64,000 nucleotides of DNA from Halomonas lysinitropha (GCF_902500215.1 NZ_CABVOU010000016.1:85734-149733); one strand, 5' to 3'. Positions 23,643 to 37,063 are shown, counted from the stretch's first letter. The notes: generated by a model from the letters alone, not told the origin. Made by a program: numbers and translations.

Positions 23643-23690
23643 TTGGCCGCTTGGCCGCTTGGCCGCTTGGCCGCTTGGCCGCTTGGCCGC
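23643..23690. repeat. Six perfect copies of an 8-bp tandem repeat
   Basis: TTGGCCGC is repeated six times without error, ending 1 bp before the yhbY stop codon. Such short perfect arrays commonly vary in copy number by slippage. Confidence 0.95.
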
Positions 23691-23691
23691 G

Positions 23692-24018
23692 TCAGCGCCG
23701 CCCGTGGTGGTTCTCGAAGCGCGTGATGTTGGAGAGCTTCGGGTTGACCCGCGGGTTGTGGCGGTAGAGCAGGGCCATCTTGCCGATTTTCTGTATCACC
23801 TCGGCGCCGCTCGCCGCGACCAGCTCGTCGAGCATGGCGGCGCGGTCGTCACGCTCGGGCAGGGCCAGCTTGACCTTGATCAGCTCGTGGTCGTTCAGGG
23901 CCCGTTCGAGCTCGGCCAGCACGCCTTCAGAGGCTCCGTTCTCTGAGACGGTGACTACGGGGTCGAGATAGTGCCCGATGCTGCGAAATGCTTTCTTTTG
24001 TGCCTGTGACAAGCTCAT
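23692..24018 (-). CDS. yhbY: CRM-domain RNA-binding protein YhbY
   Basis: A small ribosome-associated protein with a KH-like CRM domain, thought to act in 50S assembly. From ATG 24018 it has 108 residues ([16 protein letters not shown]); the conserved [20 protein letters not shown] and [12 protein letters not shown] segments are present. Genes yhbY and rlmE diverge here, as in many gammaproteobacteria. The C-terminus RFENHHGRR is basic. Confidence 0.95.
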   Translation of the reverse strand: MSLSQAQKKAFRSIGHYLDPVVTVSENGASEGVLAELERALNDHELIKVKLALPERDDRAAMLDELVAASGAEVIQKIGKMALLYRHNPRVNPKLSNITRFENHHGRR

Positions 24019-24212
24019 GGTATCTTGCTTCTTCCCGGTTGGCGCGCAGCGCACATGGTACGGTGAAACGCCCCGCGGCGAAAGCGCGTGGCCCTCCCGG
24101 CCTCAGGATTGTTCTGGCCGGGTCCGCAGGTCAGCACCCCGTCGTACCTCCACCAGGTCTTTCCGGAAACCGCTCGACTGCCTGTCATTCATGGTCACTC
24201 ACAGGTGATGCC

Positions 24213-24878
24213 GTGGCACGTTCCAATGCTTCCCGCACCAAGGGCGCCGTCGGCAAGGCGCCGACCAGCAAGACCAGCAAGGGCTGGCTGAAGGAGCACT
24301 TCGGCGACCGCTTCGTGCAGCAGAGCTGGCAGGACGGCTATCGCAGCCGCGCCAGCTACAAGCTGCTGGCGCTGGACGAGAAGGATCGGCTGTTGCGGCG
24401 CGGGATGACAGTGATCGACCTGGGCGCCGCCCCCGGGGGGTGGAGTCAGGTGGCCGCCGAGAAGGTCGGCGCCGAGGGGGCGGTGATCGCCTCCGACATT
24501 CTCGAGATGGATGCCCTGGCGGATGTCGACTTCATCCAGGGGGACTTCACCGAGGAGAGTGTGCTCGAGGCTATCCTCGCCACTCTCGGCGATCGCCGGG
24601 TAGACCTTGTGATGTCCGACATGGCCCCCAATATGAGTGGTATGGCGGCCATCGATCAGCCTCAGGCGATGAACCTCGCCGAGCTGGCACTGGACCTGGC
24701 TCGCCAGACGCTCTCGCCCGGCGGCACCTTCCTGGCCAAGGTGTTTCAGGGCGAAGGATTCGATGCCTTTCTCAAGGAGCTGCGCGGCAGCTTCGCTCGG
24801 GTAGTGACCCGAAAGCCGGAGGCCTCCCGGGCGCGCTCCCGCGAGGTCTACCTGCTGGCGGAAGGGTTTCGCGGCTGA
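24213..24878 (+). CDS. rlmE: 23S rRNA 2'-O-methyltransferase RlmE (FtsJ)
   Basis: RlmE methylates U2552 of 23S rRNA late in 50S assembly. The 221-residue product starts at GTG 24213 (AGGTGA upstream) with [11 protein letters not shown]; an open frame further upstream has no family similarity. The SAM site is [11 protein letters not shown] (about 69-79), with the catalytic K-D-K-E set at the Lys of [18 protein letters not shown] and SREVYL. It precedes ftsH, the usual rlmE-ftsH pair. Confidence 0.96.
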   Translation: MARSNASRTKGAVGKAPTSKTSKGWLKEHFGDRFVQQSWQDGYRSRASYKLLALDEKDRLLRRGMTVIDLGAAPGGWSQVAAEKVGAEGAVIASDILEMDALADVDFIQGDFTEESVLEAILATLGDRRVDLVMSDMAPNMSGMAAIDQPQAMNLAELALDLARQTLSPGGTFLAKVFQGEGFDAFLKELRGSFARVVTRKPEASRARSREVYLLAEGFRG

Positions 24879-25083
24879 GGCATTGTCTTGGCCGCAATAA
24901 AAGTTTCGTGCTTTCACGATAGACCGCGGCTAACGGGTCGATTGCCGGACACGGCATCGTGACTGTGTCAAAGTGACAGTAGTTTACCCCTCCGCACGGA
25001 GGCTGGCTGAACATGTGCCGCTCATGTAGTGTCGAAAGACCAGGCATTTTCGGCCGACAGATTCTTGCAATGAGGGTAGTCCC

Positions 25084-27048
<1,965 letters not shown>

Positions 27049-27070
27049 GCCCGATACGTTTACCCTTGTC

Positions 27071-27092
27071 AGGCGCCCTGCGGGGCGCCTTT
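27071..27092 (+). terminator. Hairpin between ftsH and folP
   Basis: AGGCGCCC-TGCG-GGGCGCCT is a perfect 8-bp stem with a short T run. It is probably a partial terminator inside the ftsH-folP-glmM series. Confidence 0.65.
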
Positions 27093-27115
27093 GCCGTTCG
27101 ACCGACAGGAAGATG

Positions 27116-27979
27116 ATGGATATCCGTGCATCGACGCATCTGCCGTGTGGCCGGCACCGGCTCGACCTCTCCTTTCCCCGCATCATGGGGATCCTCAACG
27201 TCACGCCCGACTCCTTCTCCGACGGCGGCCGTCATGCGGTGCCGGATGATGCCCTGCGCCATGCCGAACAGATGCTGGCCGAGGGGGCCGCGATCATCGA
27301 TGTGGGCGGCGAGTCCACGCGTCCCGGTGCCGAGCCGGTCTCGGTCCAGCAGGAACTGGACCGAGTGGTGCCGGTGGTGGAGGCCCTGGTACGCGAGTTC
27401 GATGCCCTGGTCTCGGTCGATACCAGCACGCCCGAGGTAATGGCGGCAACGGCACAGGCCGGCGCCGGCATGATCAATGACGTGCGCAACCTGCGCCGCG
27501 AGGGAGCTCTATCGGCGGCGGTCGTCAGTGGGCTGCCGGTGTGCCTGATGCACATGATCGGCGAGCCCGGTGACATGCAGGACGACCCGCACTACGACCG
27601 TCCGGTCGAGGAGGCCGTGGCGACATTCCTCGCGCAGCGAGTGGCCGCCTGTGAGGCGGGCGGTCTGCGTCGCGAGCGCATGCTGCTCGACCCGGGCTTC
27701 GGCTTCGCCAAGTCGGTGGAGCACAACCTGCGCCTGCTCAAGCATATGGACCGTCTGGAGGCGCTCGGGCTGCCGCTGCTGGTGGGTATGTCGCGCAAGA
27801 GCATGATCGGCAAGGTGCTGGGGCGGCCAGTGGAAGAGCGCCTCTCCGGCAGCCTGGCGCTCTCTGCCCTGGCGGTAGATCGCGGCGCCCGTATTCTGCG
27901 CGTCCACGACGTGGGGCCCCACGTGGACGCGGTGAACATGACTTGGGCCGTACTCGAGGAAGGCAGCGCGCATGACTAG
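27116..27979 (+). CDS. folP: Dihydropteroate synthase
   Basis: FolP joins pterin pyrophosphate and p-aminobenzoate in folate synthesis (the sulfonamide target). 287 residues from ATG 27116, chosen over the ATG directly before it because AGGA is then at a better distance. Family motifs are [15 protein letters not shown] (about 23-37) and [12 protein letters not shown]. It overlaps glmM by 8 nt, as expected for the ftsH-folP-glmM operon. Confidence 0.96.
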   Translation: MDIRASTHLPCGRHRLDLSFPRIMGILNVTPDSFSDGGRHAVPDDALRHAEQMLAEGAAIIDVGGESTRPGAEPVSVQQELDRVVPVVEALVREFDALVSVDTSTPEVMAATAQAGAGMINDVRNLRREGALSAAVVSGLPVCLMHMIGEPGDMQDDPHYDRPVEEAVATFLAQRVAACEAGGLRRERMLLDPGFGFAKSVEHNLRLLKHMDRLEALGLPLLVGMSRKSMIGKVLGRPVEERLSGSLALSALAVDRGARILRVHDVGPHVDAVNMTWAVLEEGSAHD

Positions 27980-29321
27980 ACGCTATTTTGGCACCGATGG
28001 CATCCGCGGCACCGTAGGCGAGCCGCCCATCACGGCGGATTTCATGCTCAAGCTGGGTTGGGCCACCGGTCGGGTGCTGACCCGGGACAAGAGACGTGCC
28101 CGGGTGATGATCGGCAAGGACACGCGGATCTCGGGTTACATGTTCGAGTCGGCCCTGGAGGCGGGACTCTCCGCCGCCGGCGTCGACGTGATGCTGCTGG
28201 GGCCCATGCCGACCCCGGCGATCGCCTATTTGACACGCACCTTCCGTGCTGACGCGGGCATTGTCATCTCCGCCTCTCATAATCCTTTCCAGGATAACGG
28301 CATCAAGTTCTTCTCCGCTTCTGGCACCAAGCTGGCCGACGAGGTCGAGGAGCGCATCGAGGCCATGCTCGAGGAGGCGCTGACCACGGTGGCGCCGGAT
28401 CACCTGGGCAAGGCGATGCGGGTCGATGACGCCCCGGGGCGCTACATCGAGTTCTGCAAATCGACCATTCCCGACCGGGTCAGCCTGCACGGGCTGAAGA
28501 TGGTCATCGACTGTGCCCATGGTGCCACCTACCACATCGCCCCCAGCGTCTTCCGCGAGCTGGGCGCGGAGGTCAACCTGATCGGCGCCACGCCGGATGG
28601 CCTGAATATCAACCAGGAGGTGGGCTCGACCCATCCCGCTGCACTGCGCGCGGCCGTGACCCAGCAGGAGGCCGACCTCGGGGTGGCCTTCGACGGCGAC
28701 GGCGACCGTGTACTGCTGGTGGATGCCGACGGTCGCGAGATCGACGGCGACGATATCCTCTATCTGATCGCCACGGACCGTCATGGTCGTGGTGAGCTGG
28801 GAGGGGGCGTGGTGGGCACCCTGATGTCCAATTTCGGCCTGGCGGCTGCTATGGAGGCGCTCGATATTCCCTTCGAGCGAGCCCGCGTCGGGGATCGTTA
28901 CGTCATGGAGCGGCTGGCCGCCAAGGGGTGGCAGCTGGGCGGCGAGTCTTCCGGCCATATCGTCTGTGGCCATGTGCAGACCACCGGCGACGGTATCGTC
29001 TCGGCGCTGCAGGTGCTGGCGATCATGGTCCGCGAACAGCAGCCTCTGGGCCGCCTGCTCGCTGGCCTGCAGAAGGCGCCCCAGGCGCTGATCAACGTGC
29101 GCCTCAGGCCCGGCAGCAATGCCAAGGCGCTGCTGGAGCAGGCCTCGCTCAAGCAGGCGGTATGCCGCCTGGAGGCCGAGCTGGGCAATCAAGGGCGCGT
29201 GCTGCTGCGGGCCTCGGGCACCGAGCCGCTGATCCGGGTGATGGTCGAGGGGCGTCCCCATCTGGACGTCGACGCCCTGGCGCGCCGCCTCGCCGATGAC
29301 GTCGAAGCGCTGCTCGGCTGA
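27972..29321 (+). CDS. glmM: Phosphoglucosamine mutase
   Basis: GlmM interconverts glucosamine-6-P and glucosamine-1-P for peptidoglycan and LPS precursors. The 449-residue protein shows YFGTDGIRG at the N-terminus, the phosphoserine loop [12 protein letters not shown] (serine at about 104), the metal loop DGDGDR (about 244), and the C-terminal phosphate-binding [15 protein letters not shown]. Its start lies inside the end of folP. Confidence 0.97.
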   Translation: MTRRYFGTDGIRGTVGEPPITADFMLKLGWATGRVLTRDKRRARVMIGKDTRISGYMFESALEAGLSAAGVDVMLLGPMPTPAIAYLTRTFRADAGIVISASHNPFQDNGIKFFSASGTKLADEVEERIEAMLEEALTTVAPDHLGKAMRVDDAPGRYIEFCKSTIPDRVSLHGLKMVIDCAHGATYHIAPSVFRELGAEVNLIGATPDGLNINQEVGSTHPAALRAAVTQQEADLGVAFDGDGDRVLLVDADGREIDGDDILYLIATDRHGRGELGGGVVGTLMSNFGLAAAMEALDIPFERARVGDRYVMERLAAKGWQLGGESSGHIVCGHVQTTGDGIVSALQVLAIMVREQQPLGRLLAGLQKAPQALINVRLRPGSNAKALLEQASLKQAVCRLEAELGNQGRVLLRASGTEPLIRVMVEGRPHLDVDALARRLADDVEALLG

Positions 29322-29403
29322 GCGCAGGCGGCTATTGTCAGGTCGGTTGTCTTGACGGAGCCCCTCCTATACCATTTCGCACCACCTTGAAAGAGGAACT
29401 CCC

Positions 29404-30153
29404 ATGCGCATGCCGCTGATCGCTGGAAACTGGAAGATGAACGGCTCCCTGGCCCTGGTCGAGGAGTTCGGTCGGGCCTTTGCCGGCGTCTCCCTGCCCG
29501 TGAATGTCGAGGTGGCGCTGATGGTCCCCTTTCCTTTCCTGGAAGCGGCGGGCAGGGCGCTCGGTGAGACGTCGGTGACGGTCGGGGCCCAGACGCTCAG
29601 CGATCAGCCCTCGGGGGCCTTCACCGGTGAGGTCAGCGCGGCCATGTTGCGCGACTGCGGTGCCCGCTACGTGCTGGTCGGCCACTCGGAGCGACGCATC
29701 CTGTTTGGTGAAGACGATGCGATGGTGCTGGCACGCGTCAAGGCGGCCCTGGCCGAGCAGCTCACGCCGGTGCTCTGCGTCGGCGAGACTCTGGAGGAGC
29801 GCGAGGCCGAGCGCACCGAATCGGTGGTGCTGGGTCAGGTCGAGGCGGTGTTCGATGCCCTCGACGAGGCCGATCGTATCCGCGTGGTGATTGCCTATGA
29901 GCCTGTCTGGGCCATCGGCACCGGGCGCACGGCGAGTCCCGAGCAGGCCCAGGCGGTGCATGCGGCCATTCGTGGCTACCTGTCGCGCTATGACGATGCA
30001 TTGGCCGGTGGCGTGCGTCTGCTGTACGGCGGCAGCATGAAGGCGGATAATGCCGCCGAGCTGCTCTCGCAGCCCGATATCGACGGCGGCCTGGTGGGCG
30101 GCGCTTCGCTCAAGGCCGACGATTTCCTAGCCATTTGTCAGTCAGCAGGTTGA
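29404..30153 (+). CDS. tpiA: Triose-phosphate isomerase
   Basis: TpiA interconverts dihydroxyacetone phosphate and glyceraldehyde-3-phosphate. A 249-residue TIM barrel with GNWKMNG (Lys at about 11), catalytic His in GHSERR (about 96), catalytic Glu in AYEPVWAIGTG (about 166) and phosphate-binding LYGGSMK. GAGGA precedes ATG 29404. It is followed after 4 nt by secG. Confidence 0.97.
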   Translation: MRMPLIAGNWKMNGSLALVEEFGRAFAGVSLPVNVEVALMVPFPFLEAAGRALGETSVTVGAQTLSDQPSGAFTGEVSAAMLRDCGARYVLVGHSERRILFGEDDAMVLARVKAALAEQLTPVLCVGETLEEREAERTESVVLGQVEAVFDALDEADRIRVVIAYEPVWAIGTGRTASPEQAQAVHAAIRGYLSRYDDALAGGVRLLYGGSMKADNAAELLSQPDIDGGLVGGASLKADDFLAICQSAG

Positions 30154-30157
30154 ATCC

Positions 30158-30517
30158 ATGCAAGTTGCCATTCTCATGACCCATGTGGCGATTGCCATCG
30201 CCCTGGTCGTCCTTATCCTGCTGCAGCAGGGCAAGGGCGCTGAAGCCGGTGCCGCCTTCGGTGGCGGTGCCTCCCAGACCGTGTTCGGTTCGAAGGGCAG
30301 CGGTAGCTTTCTGGCGAAGTTCACCGGTCTACTGGCCGTGGCCTTCTTTGCCACTTCCCTGACGCTGGCCTGGTTTGCTTCCCAGGCCGGTGAGGCGCCC
30401 GAGGCCGGCATCCCCGATGCCCAGCTCATCGAGCAGCAGAATGCCGTGCCGACCCTTGACGATGACGGCAGTGATGTGGATAATACTGCGCCAGCGCTGG
30501 AGGAAAGCGGCGATTGA
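30158..30517 (+). CDS. secG: Protein translocase subunit SecG
   Basis: SecG is the small subunit of the SecYEG channel. The 119-residue protein has two membrane helices (about 5-23 and 52-71) joined by the conserved glycine-rich cytoplasmic loop LLQQGKGAEAGAAFGGGASQTVFGSKGSG. The acidic C-terminal tail (about 75-119) is not conserved. secG followed by tRNA-Leu is the order known from E. coli. Confidence 0.95.
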   Translation: MQVAILMTHVAIAIALVVLILLQQGKGAEAGAAFGGGASQTVFGSKGSGSFLAKFTGLLAVAFFATSLTLAWFASQAGEAPEAGIPDAQLIEQQNAVPTLDDDGSDVDNTAPALEESGD

Positions 30518-30540
30518 TCTCGCCACCCAGTCTCCCCGAT

Positions 30541-30627
30541 GCCGAAGTGGTGGAATTGGTAGACACGCTATCTTGAGGGGGTAGTGGCCTTATGGCCGTG
30601 CGGGTTCAAGTCCCGCCTTCGGCACCA
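30541..30627 (+). tRNA. tRNA-Leu (GAG)
   Basis: An 87-nt class II tRNA with encoded CCA. Acceptor GCCGAAG pairs with CTTCGGC; the anticodon loop TTGAGGG has GAG; the extra arm GTGGCCTTATGGCCGT is long as expected for leucine; the T arm is GGGTTCAAGTCCC. It is the counterpart of E. coli leuU by position. Confidence 0.96.
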
Positions 30628-30738
30628 ATTGTGAAGCGTTCGATGCAGCGATCGAGGCTTTGAAGCAAGATTGGCAGTACGCGGTATTGCCGCTTGACGA
30701 TGTTGTCATGCGGGCTTACAATATCCGACCTAGATTGA

Positions 30739-30815
<77 letters not shown>

Positions 30816-30885
30816 TCTTCCTGGCAGGCATGCAGTTGCTTTAGGGGCATGCCAGAGAGCCGAAGTGGTATACAGGTTTCTTGTG

Positions 30886-30914
30886 AAAGCCCCTTCCTGT
30901 GAAGGGGCTTTTTG
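30886..30914 (+). terminator. Intrinsic terminator between tRNA-fMet and rimP
   Basis: AAAGCCCCTTC-CTGT-GAAGGGGCTTT is a perfect 11-bp stem followed by T residues. It would limit read-through from the tRNA genes into the nusA operon. Confidence 0.88.
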
Positions 30915-31032
30915 TTAGCAGCTTGCCAGCCGGAGACGGCGGCGCTGTTCCGGGCAACGCCAATCAGCCACCTGACTCTTCTCTTGACTCCCGGCCAGGT
31001 GCCTGATGCAACGGCTGTAGGAGCTTTCTTCC

Positions 31033-31491
31033 GTGGCAATCAAGGATGCTGCGCTGCATGCGCTGATCGAACCGGTGGTCTCTGCCATGGGGTTCGAGCT
31101 ATGGGGCATCGATCATCTGTCCCAGGGCAAACATTCCCGCCTGGTGATCTACATCGATCACCAGGACGGGGTGAGCGTGGACGATTGCGCCGATGTCAGC
31201 CGCCAGGTCAGTGCGGTGCTCGATGTCGAGGATCCGGTGCCCGGCGAATATCGGCTGGAAGTCTCCTCGCCGGGCATGGACCGGCCGCTGTTCACCCTCG
31301 AGCAGTTCGAACGCTATGCCGGCTATATGGTGGCCGTGAAGTTGCGCCTGCCCTTCGACGGGCGACGCAAGTTTCAGGGGCTGCTGGCCGGGGTCGAGAG
31401 CGATGAGGTGCTGCTGCAGATCGACGGCGAGGAATATTGTTTTCCCATCGAGGGTATCGATCAGGCGCGGGTCGTCCCGCAGTTCACATGA
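31033..31491 (+). CDS. rimP: Ribosome maturation factor RimP
   Basis: RimP helps mature the 30S subunit. The 152-residue protein begins at GTG 31033 (TAGGAG 9 nt upstream). Family segments are GFELWGIDHL, the beta strand LVIYIDH, SVDDCADVSRQVSAVLD and the EVSSPGMDRPLFT motif. It is the first gene of the rimP-nusA-infB-rbfA-truB series. Confidence 0.95.
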   Translation: MAIKDAALHALIEPVVSAMGFELWGIDHLSQGKHSRLVIYIDHQDGVSVDDCADVSRQVSAVLDVEDPVPGEYRLEVSSPGMDRPLFTLEQFERYAGYMVAVKLRLPFDGRRKFQGLLAGVESDEVLLQIDGEEYCFPIEGIDQARVVPQFT

Positions 31492-31534
31492 TGGGCTCGG
31501 TGCATAAGATCAGGTTCACTGGCGAGGCTAAGGC

Positions 31535-33028
31535 ATGAGTAAAGAAATTCTGGCGGTCGTCGACGCGATCTCCAACGAGAAGGGGGTCTCCCGCGAGGTG
31601 ATCTTCGAGGCCGTCGAGGCGGCCCTGGCCAGTGCATCGCGCAAGCGCTTCGAGGGCGAGGAAGCCAGCGTGCGGGTGCACATCGACCGCGAAACCGGCG
31701 ACTACGAGACGTTCCGCCGCTGGGTGGTGGTCGAGGATGATGACTTCGATGGCCCCGATGCGCAGATCAAGCTCTCCTTTGCCGAGCGCCGTGACCCGCC
31801 CCTGAGCTTGGGTGACGTGGTCGAGGAGCGCATCGAGAACGCCTCTTTCGGCCGGATTGCCGCCCAGACCGCCAAGCAGGTCATCGTGCAGAAAGTGCGC
31901 GAGGCCGAGCGGGCCGAGGTAGTACGCCAGTATGCCGAGCGCGAGGGTGAGCTGGTCGCCGGTATCGTCAAGAAAACGACACGCGATGGTCTGATCATCG
32001 ATCTTGGCGAGAATGCCGAGGCCTTCCTGCCGCGCAGTGAGATGATCCCCGGTGAGCGCTACCGCATGAACGAGCGCGTTCGCGCGCTGCTGGTCAAGGT
32101 CGATCCCGAGGCGCGCGGCGCCCAGTTGATCCTGTCGCGTACCTGCCCGGAGCTGATCATCGAGCTGTTCAGCATCGAGGTGCCGGAGATTGCCGAGGAG
32201 CTGATCGAGATCAAGGGCGCGGCGCGCGATCCCGGCTCTCGAGCCAAGATTGCGGTCAAGACCAATGACCGACGCATCGATCCGGTAGGGGCCTGCGTGG
32301 GTATGCGCGGGTCGCGGGTTCAGGCGGTCTCCTCGGAGCTGCAGAATGAGCGCGTGGACATCGTGCTGTGGGACGACAATCCGGCCCAGCTGGTGATCAA
32401 CGCCATGGCGCCCGCGGATGTCGGCTCGATCCTCGTTGACGAGGAGGCTCATGCCATGGATGTGGCCGTCGCCGAGGACAATCTGGCCCAGGCCATCGGC
32501 CGCAGCGGCCAGAACGTACGCCTGGCTTCCGAACTTACCGGATGGCGGCTGAACGTCATGACCGAGGAGGAGGCCGAGGACAAACGCGATCAGGAGGTTG
32601 ACAGCCTGGTCGAGCATTTTATCCAGCACCTGGGTATCGACGAGGACGTGGCACGCCTGCTGGTGGAAGAGGGCTTCACCTCCCTGGAGGAGGTTGCTTA
32701 TGTACCTGTCGATGAGATGCTGGAGATAGAAGAGTTCGACGAGGAGCTTATCGAGGAGCTGCGCGCTCGTGCCAAGGATGAACTGCTGAACCTGGCCATC
32801 GCCTCCGAGGAGGAGCTCGATGGCGCCCAGCCGGCTGACGACCTGCTGGAGATGGACGGTATGGAGCGCCACCTGGCCTTCATTCTGGCCAGCCAGGGCA
32901 TTGTCACCATGGAGGACCTGGCCGAGCAGTCCGTCGATGACCTGCTGGACATCGAGGGAATCGACGGGGAGCGCGCCGCGGCACTGATCATGACTGCCCG
33001 TGCGCCATGGTTCGAGAACGAACAGTAA
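31535..33028 (+). CDS. nusA: Transcription termination/antitermination factor NusA
   Basis: NusA modulates RNA polymerase pausing, termination and rRNA antitermination. At 497 residues it has the N-terminal polymerase-binding domain (1-130), an S1 domain (about 135-200), two KH domains (to about 345) and the two acidic C-terminal repeats (about 360-497) found in gammaproteobacteria. ATG 31535 follows GGCTAAGGC. It is flanked by rimP and infB, the conserved order. Confidence 0.97.
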   Translation: MSKEILAVVDAISNEKGVSREVIFEAVEAALASASRKRFEGEEASVRVHIDRETGDYETFRRWVVVEDDDFDGPDAQIKLSFAERRDPPLSLGDVVEERIENASFGRIAAQTAKQVIVQKVREAERAEVVRQYAEREGELVAGIVKKTTRDGLIIDLGENAEAFLPRSEMIPGERYRMNERVRALLVKVDPEARGAQLILSRTCPELIIELFSIEVPEIAEELIEIKGAARDPGSRAKIAVKTNDRRIDPVGACVGMRGSRVQAVSSELQNERVDIVLWDDNPAQLVINAMAPADVGSILVDEEAHAMDVAVAEDNLAQAIGRSGQNVRLASELTGWRLNVMTEEEAEDKRDQEVDSLVEHFIQHLGIDEDVARLLVEEGFTSLEEVAYVPVDEMLEIEEFDEELIEELRARAKDELLNLAIASEEELDGAQPADDLLEMDGMERHLAFILASQGIVTMEDLAEQSVDDLLDIEGIDGERAAALIMTARAPWFENEQ

Positions 33029-33055
33029 ACGGGTCACGGGTTGAGGAGGGTCGTA

Positions 33056-35608
33056 ATGTCAGAGATGACCGTTAAGGATTTTGCAGCAAAGGTGGGGCGC
33101 GATGTGCCTCGCCTGCTGGAGCAGATGAAAGAAGCCGGACTCGGCCAGAAGTCCGAGGGCGATGCCGTATCCGAAGAGGATAAGCGTCAGCTGCTTGACT
33201 ATCTCACCAAGAGTCATGGCGGCAGTGGCGCCGGGGCGAAGGATCGGATCACGCTGACGCGCAAGACGCGCAGCCGCATCAAGACCGGCGAACGTGGCAA
33301 GAGCATCGAGGTGCAGGTGCGCAAGAAGCGTACCTACGTCAAGCGTGCCGAGGAAGAGACCAAGCCGGAGCCGGCAAAAGACGCCGGTCCGCGTCAGCTG
33401 GTAGGCGACATGGCCGATTCCCAGCAGGCACAGGCCGCCAAGGATGCCCGTGAGGCCGAGGAAGCCAAGGAGGCTCGCGAGGCCGAGGAGGCCAAGGCAC
33501 GCGCTGCCGAGGAGTCCGCCCGTGAAGCGGCGGCCAAGCTCGAAGCCGACAAGGCCACCGCTGAACTCGAGATTCCGGTGCCGGAGCTCGAGACTTCCAC
33601 GCCCGCCGAGGAGCCACCGGCTCCGCCCAAGGAGGGACGTCCCGAGTCGCGCCGTGCTGCAGTCAAGAAGGCCACCACCAAGGCCGGCACCGGCAAGAAG
33701 GGACGTGGCGAGCGTGATGACGATGATCGCGGTGACCGCGAGGAGCGTCGTCGTGGCGGCAAGAAGGCCAAACGCGCCGAGCGTCGGGGTGGCCGCCGTG
33801 GCGGTAGCCAGGGCGGTGGCGGCAAGCACGGCTTCCAGAAGCCGACCCAGCCGATCATCCGCGAGGTGTCGATCCCTGAGTCGATCAGCGTCGCCGACCT
33901 GGCCGACAAGATGTCGATCAAGGCGAACGAGGTCATCAAGGCCATGTTCACCATGGGTGCCGCGGTGACCATCAATCAGACCATCGATCAGGACACCGCG
34001 GCCATCGTCGTCGAGGAGATGGGGCACAAGCCCAAGCTGGTCAAGGATGATGCGCTGGAGACCGAGGTCCTCGAGGGTATTTCCTACGAGGGCGAAGAGA
34101 TCACCCGCTCGCCGGTGGTCACGGTCATGGGTCACGTCGACCACGGCAAGACCTCGCTGCTGGACTACATCCGCAAGGCCAAGGTGGCCACCGGCGAGGC
34201 TGGCGGTATCACCCAGCACATCGGGGCCTATCACGTGCAGGATGATCACGGTGGCGTGACCTTCCTGGATACTCCGGGCCACGCGGCGTTCACCGCCATG
34301 CGTGCCCGCGGTGCCAAGGCGACCGACGTGGTCGTGCTGGTGGTGGCGGCCGATGACGGCGTGATGCCCCAGACCATCGAGGCCATCGAGCACTCGCGGG
34401 CGGCCGAAGTGCCCATGGTGGTGGCGGTCAACAAGATCGACAAGGCGGGCATCGACCTTGACCGCATCAAGAACGAGCTCTCCCAGCACGGCGTGATTTC
34501 CGAGGAGTGGGGCGGCGACACCCAGTTCGTGTATGTTTCCGCGCACACCGGCGAGGGCATCGAGGAACTGCTGGAAGCCATTCAGCTGGTCTCCGAGGTA
34601 CTCGAGCTCAAGGCCGTTCCCGAGGCGCCCGGCAAGGGCGTGGTGGTCGAGTCTCGCCTGGACAAGGGCCGCGGCCCCGTGGCCACCGTGCTGGTCCAGA
34701 ACGGCACCCTGAAGAAGGGCGACACCGTGCTGGCCGGCCTGCACTACGGCCGTGTCCGCGCGCTGACCAACGAGCTGGGCAAGCAGGTCGACGAGGCTGG
34801 GCCATCCACCCCGGTGGAGATCCAGGGCCTGGACGGCACCCCCGAAGCGGGTGACGATTTCATGGTGCTGGCCGATGAGAAGAAGGCCCGCGAGGTCGCC
34901 AACTTCCGTCAGGGCAAGTACCGCGAGGTGCGCCTGGCACGCCAGCAAAAGGCCAAGCTGGAGAACATGTTCAGCCAGATGGGCCAGAATGTGGCGGCCA
35001 AGCTCAATATCGTGCTCAAGGCCGACGTCCAGGGTTCTCTGGAGGCGATCAAGGGCGCCCTCGAAGAGCTCTCTACTGACGAAGTGGAAGTGGCCGTGGT
35101 CTCCTCCGGCGTGGGCGGCATCACCGGCACCGATGCCAACCTGGCGCTGGCCAGTGACGCCATCGTGGTCGGCTTCAACGTGCGTGCCGACGCCGCGGCC
35201 CGCGAGATCATCGAACGTGAAGGCCTGGATCTGCGCTACTACAGCGTCATCTACCAGCTGATCGACGAGGTCAAGCAGGCCATGAGTGGCATGCTGGCGC
35301 CGGATTGGAAGGAAGAGATCGTCGGTGTTGCCGAGGTTCGTGATGTCTTCCGTGCACCCAAGATCGGTGCCGTGGCCGGCTGCATGGTGGTCGAGGGCAG
35401 CGTGCACCGCAACAAGAAGATCCGCGTGCTGCGCGATAACGTGGTCATCTACGAGGGCGAACTCGAGTCGCTGCGCCGCTTCAAGGACGACGTCCAGGAA
35501 GTGCGTAACGGGATGGAGTGCGGCATCGGCGTGAAGAACTACAACGATGTCCAGGTCGGCGACAAGATCGAGGTGTTCGATCAGGTCAAGGTCGAGCGGA
35601 CCCTCTAA
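33056..35608 (+). CDS. infB: Translation initiation factor IF-2
   Basis: IF-2 is the GTPase that places initiator tRNA on the 30S subunit. The 850-residue protein starts at ATG 33056 (GAGGAGGG upstream). It has an N-terminal IF2N domain, a long low-complexity Ala/Glu/Lys-rich region (about 60-260), a second IF2N (about 275-325), and the GTPase with [17 protein letters not shown] and NKIDKAG, then domains II-IV. A long antisense frame over this gene is a codon-bias shadow. Confidence 0.98.
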   Translation: MSEMTVKDFAAKVGRDVPRLLEQMKEAGLGQKSEGDAVSEEDKRQLLDYLTKSHGGSGAGAKDRITLTRKTRSRIKTGERGKSIEVQVRKKRTYVKRAEEETKPEPAKDAGPRQLVGDMADSQQAQAAKDAREAEEAKEAREAEEAKARAAEESAREAAAKLEADKATAELEIPVPELETSTPAEEPPAPPKEGRPESRRAAVKKATTKAGTGKKGRGERDDDDRGDREERRRGGKKAKRAERRGGRRGGSQGGGGKHGFQKPTQPIIREVSIPESISVADLADKMSIKANEVIKAMFTMGAAVTINQTIDQDTAAIVVEEMGHKPKLVKDDALETEVLEGISYEGEEITRSPVVTVMGHVDHGKTSLLDYIRKAKVATGEAGGITQHIGAYHVQDDHGGVTFLDTPGHAAFTAMRARGAKATDVVVLVVAADDGVMPQTIEAIEHSRAAEVPMVVAVNKIDKAGIDLDRIKNELSQHGVISEEWGGDTQFVYVSAHTGEGIEELLEAIQLVSEVLELKAVPEAPGKGVVVESRLDKGRGPVATVLVQNGTLKKGDTVLAGLHYGRVRALTNELGKQVDEAGPSTPVEIQGLDGTPEAGDDFMVLADEKKAREVANFRQGKYREVRLARQQKAKLENMFSQMGQNVAAKLNIVLKADVQGSLEAIKGALEELSTDEVEVAVVSSGVGGITGTDANLALASDAIVVGFNVRADAAAREIIEREGLDLRYYSVIYQLIDEVKQAMSGMLAPDWKEEIVGVAEVRDVFRAPKIGAVAGCMVVEGSVHRNKKIRVLRDNVVIYEGELESLRRFKDDVQEVRNGMECGIGVKNYNDVQVGDKIEVFDQVKVERTL

Positions 35609-35626
35609 AGGCTCGAGGAGTCGTAC

Positions 35627-36067
35627 ATGCGCGAGTTCAAGCGTACCGACCGGGTAGCCGACCAGCTCCAGAAGGAGCTGGCGGTGCTGATCCAGCGAGA
35701 GGTCAAGGATCCGCGCCTGGGCATGGTCACTGTCAGCGGCGTCGAGGTCAGTCGCGACCTCGGCTATGCCGACATCCATGTGACCCTGCTGGGGGAGCAG
35801 ACGCCCGAGCGCATCAAGGAGAACCTGGCGGTGCTCAAGCGGGCCGCCGGCTTCCTGCGCAGCCAGATCGCCCGTCGCATCAAGCTGCGTCATGTGCCGG
35901 AGCTGCGCTTCCACTATGACGAGAGTGTGGTGCGTGGCCAGCACTTGTCGTCGCTGATCGACGAGGCCGTTGCCAGCGACCAGGCCCAGCATGACGAGGC
36001 GGATGACGGCCGCGATCCCATCGATGGTTCGGCAGACGGCTCGACAGAAAAGGACGAGCGCGACTGA
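35627..36067 (+). CDS. rbfA: 30S ribosome-binding factor RbfA
   Basis: RbfA is a KH-fold assembly factor for the 30S subunit. The 146-residue product has the family start REFKRTDRVADQLQKELA, the central KDPRLGMVTVSGVEVSRDL and the RIKLRHVPELRFHYDES stretch. An acidic 25-residue tail follows. The stop overlaps the truB start (TGATG). Confidence 0.97.
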   Translation: MREFKRTDRVADQLQKELAVLIQREVKDPRLGMVTVSGVEVSRDLGYADIHVTLLGEQTPERIKENLAVLKRAAGFLRSQIARRIKLRHVPELRFHYDESVVRGQHLSSLIDEAVASDQAQHDEADDGRDPIDGSADGSTEKDERD

Positions 36068-36984
36068 TGGCTCGGCGGCGTCGCGGATTGCCGGTGAACG
36101 GCGTGCTGCTGCTGGATAAACCAAGGGGCTTGTCCAGCAACCATGCGCTGCAGCGGGTTCGGCACCTGTTCCAGGCCCAGAAGGCTGGCCACACGGGAAC
36201 GCTGGATCCCATGGCCACCGGCCTGCTGCCGGTCTGCTTCGGTGAGGCGACCAAGTTTTCCGCCCACCTCTTGGAGGCCGACAAGGTCTATCGCACGCGG
36301 GTGGAGCTCGGCGCGATCACCGATACCGGCGATGCCGAGGGCGAGGTGGTCGAGCGTCGTGCGGTGCCCCGGCTGACCGAGGCTGACGTCGAGGGGGTGC
36401 TGTCGCGTTTCCGCGGCGAAATCGACCAGGTGCCGCCCATGTACTCGGCGCTCAAGCACCAGGGGCGCAAGCTCTATGAGCTGGCCCGGGAGGGCAAGTC
36501 GATCGAGCGTGCAGCCAGGCGCGTGACGGTGTATGATGCGCGCCTCTTGGCTCTTGCCGATACCGCCTTCGAGCTGGAAGTGCGCGTGAGCAAGGGCACC
36601 TATATCCGTACCCTGGCCGAAGACATCGGCCAGGTGCTGGGTTGCGGAGCGCACATCAGCGCGCTGCGCCGCCTGGCAACGGGCCCCTTCACGAGCGAGG
36701 GCATGTTGACCCTCGAGTCGCTGGAGGCCATGCCCGGCGAGGCCGAGCGTGAGACGGCGCTGCTGCCGGTGGACGTGCTGGTCGACCACCTGTCGTGGCT
36801 CGAGGTCGATGCCGCGGTGGCCAGCCGGCTGACCCATGGCCAGCAGGCCCGAGTCGAGGCTGGCGACCTGGTCGAAGGCGAGACGACACGACTCTATCGT
36901 GACGGGATCTTTCTGGGTCTCGGCACGGTGACGGGGCCACAGGAGGTGGCACCGAAAAGGCTGTTGAGCACTGCAGCCGACTGA
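36067..36984 (+). CDS. truB: tRNA pseudouridine-55 synthase TruB
   Basis: TruB makes pseudouridine 55 in the T loop of tRNAs. The 305-residue enzyme has the catalytic [14 protein letters not shown] motif (Asp at about 46), the YSALKHQG segment, [13 protein letters not shown], and a C-terminal PUA-like domain. Its ATG overlaps the end of rbfA. Confidence 0.97.
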   Translation: MARRRRGLPVNGVLLLDKPRGLSSNHALQRVRHLFQAQKAGHTGTLDPMATGLLPVCFGEATKFSAHLLEADKVYRTRVELGAITDTGDAEGEVVERRAVPRLTEADVEGVLSRFRGEIDQVPPMYSALKHQGRKLYELAREGKSIERAARRVTVYDARLLALADTAFELEVRVSKGTYIRTLAEDIGQVLGCGAHISALRRLATGPFTSEGMLTLESLEAMPGEAERETALLPVDVLVDHLSWLEVDAAVASRLTHGQQARVEAGDLVEGETTRLYRDGIFLGLGTVTGPQEVAPKRLLSTAAD

Positions 36985-37063
36985 AGGAAGATACGCCCGA
37001 GACTGCAAATATGCGTGGTCTCAAACATTTATCACCCAGGCATATTGCTTACTGGAGAGACAG

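Noticed and set aside
23511..23690. CRISPR array next to greA
   Set aside because: The units are 7 and 8 bp with no spacers; these are simple tandem repeats.
33059..36124. A 1021-codon open frame on the minus strand across infB and rbfA
   Set aside because: It is exactly antisense to infB, lacks any family motif and arises from the high-GC codon bias that keeps this antisense frame free of stops.
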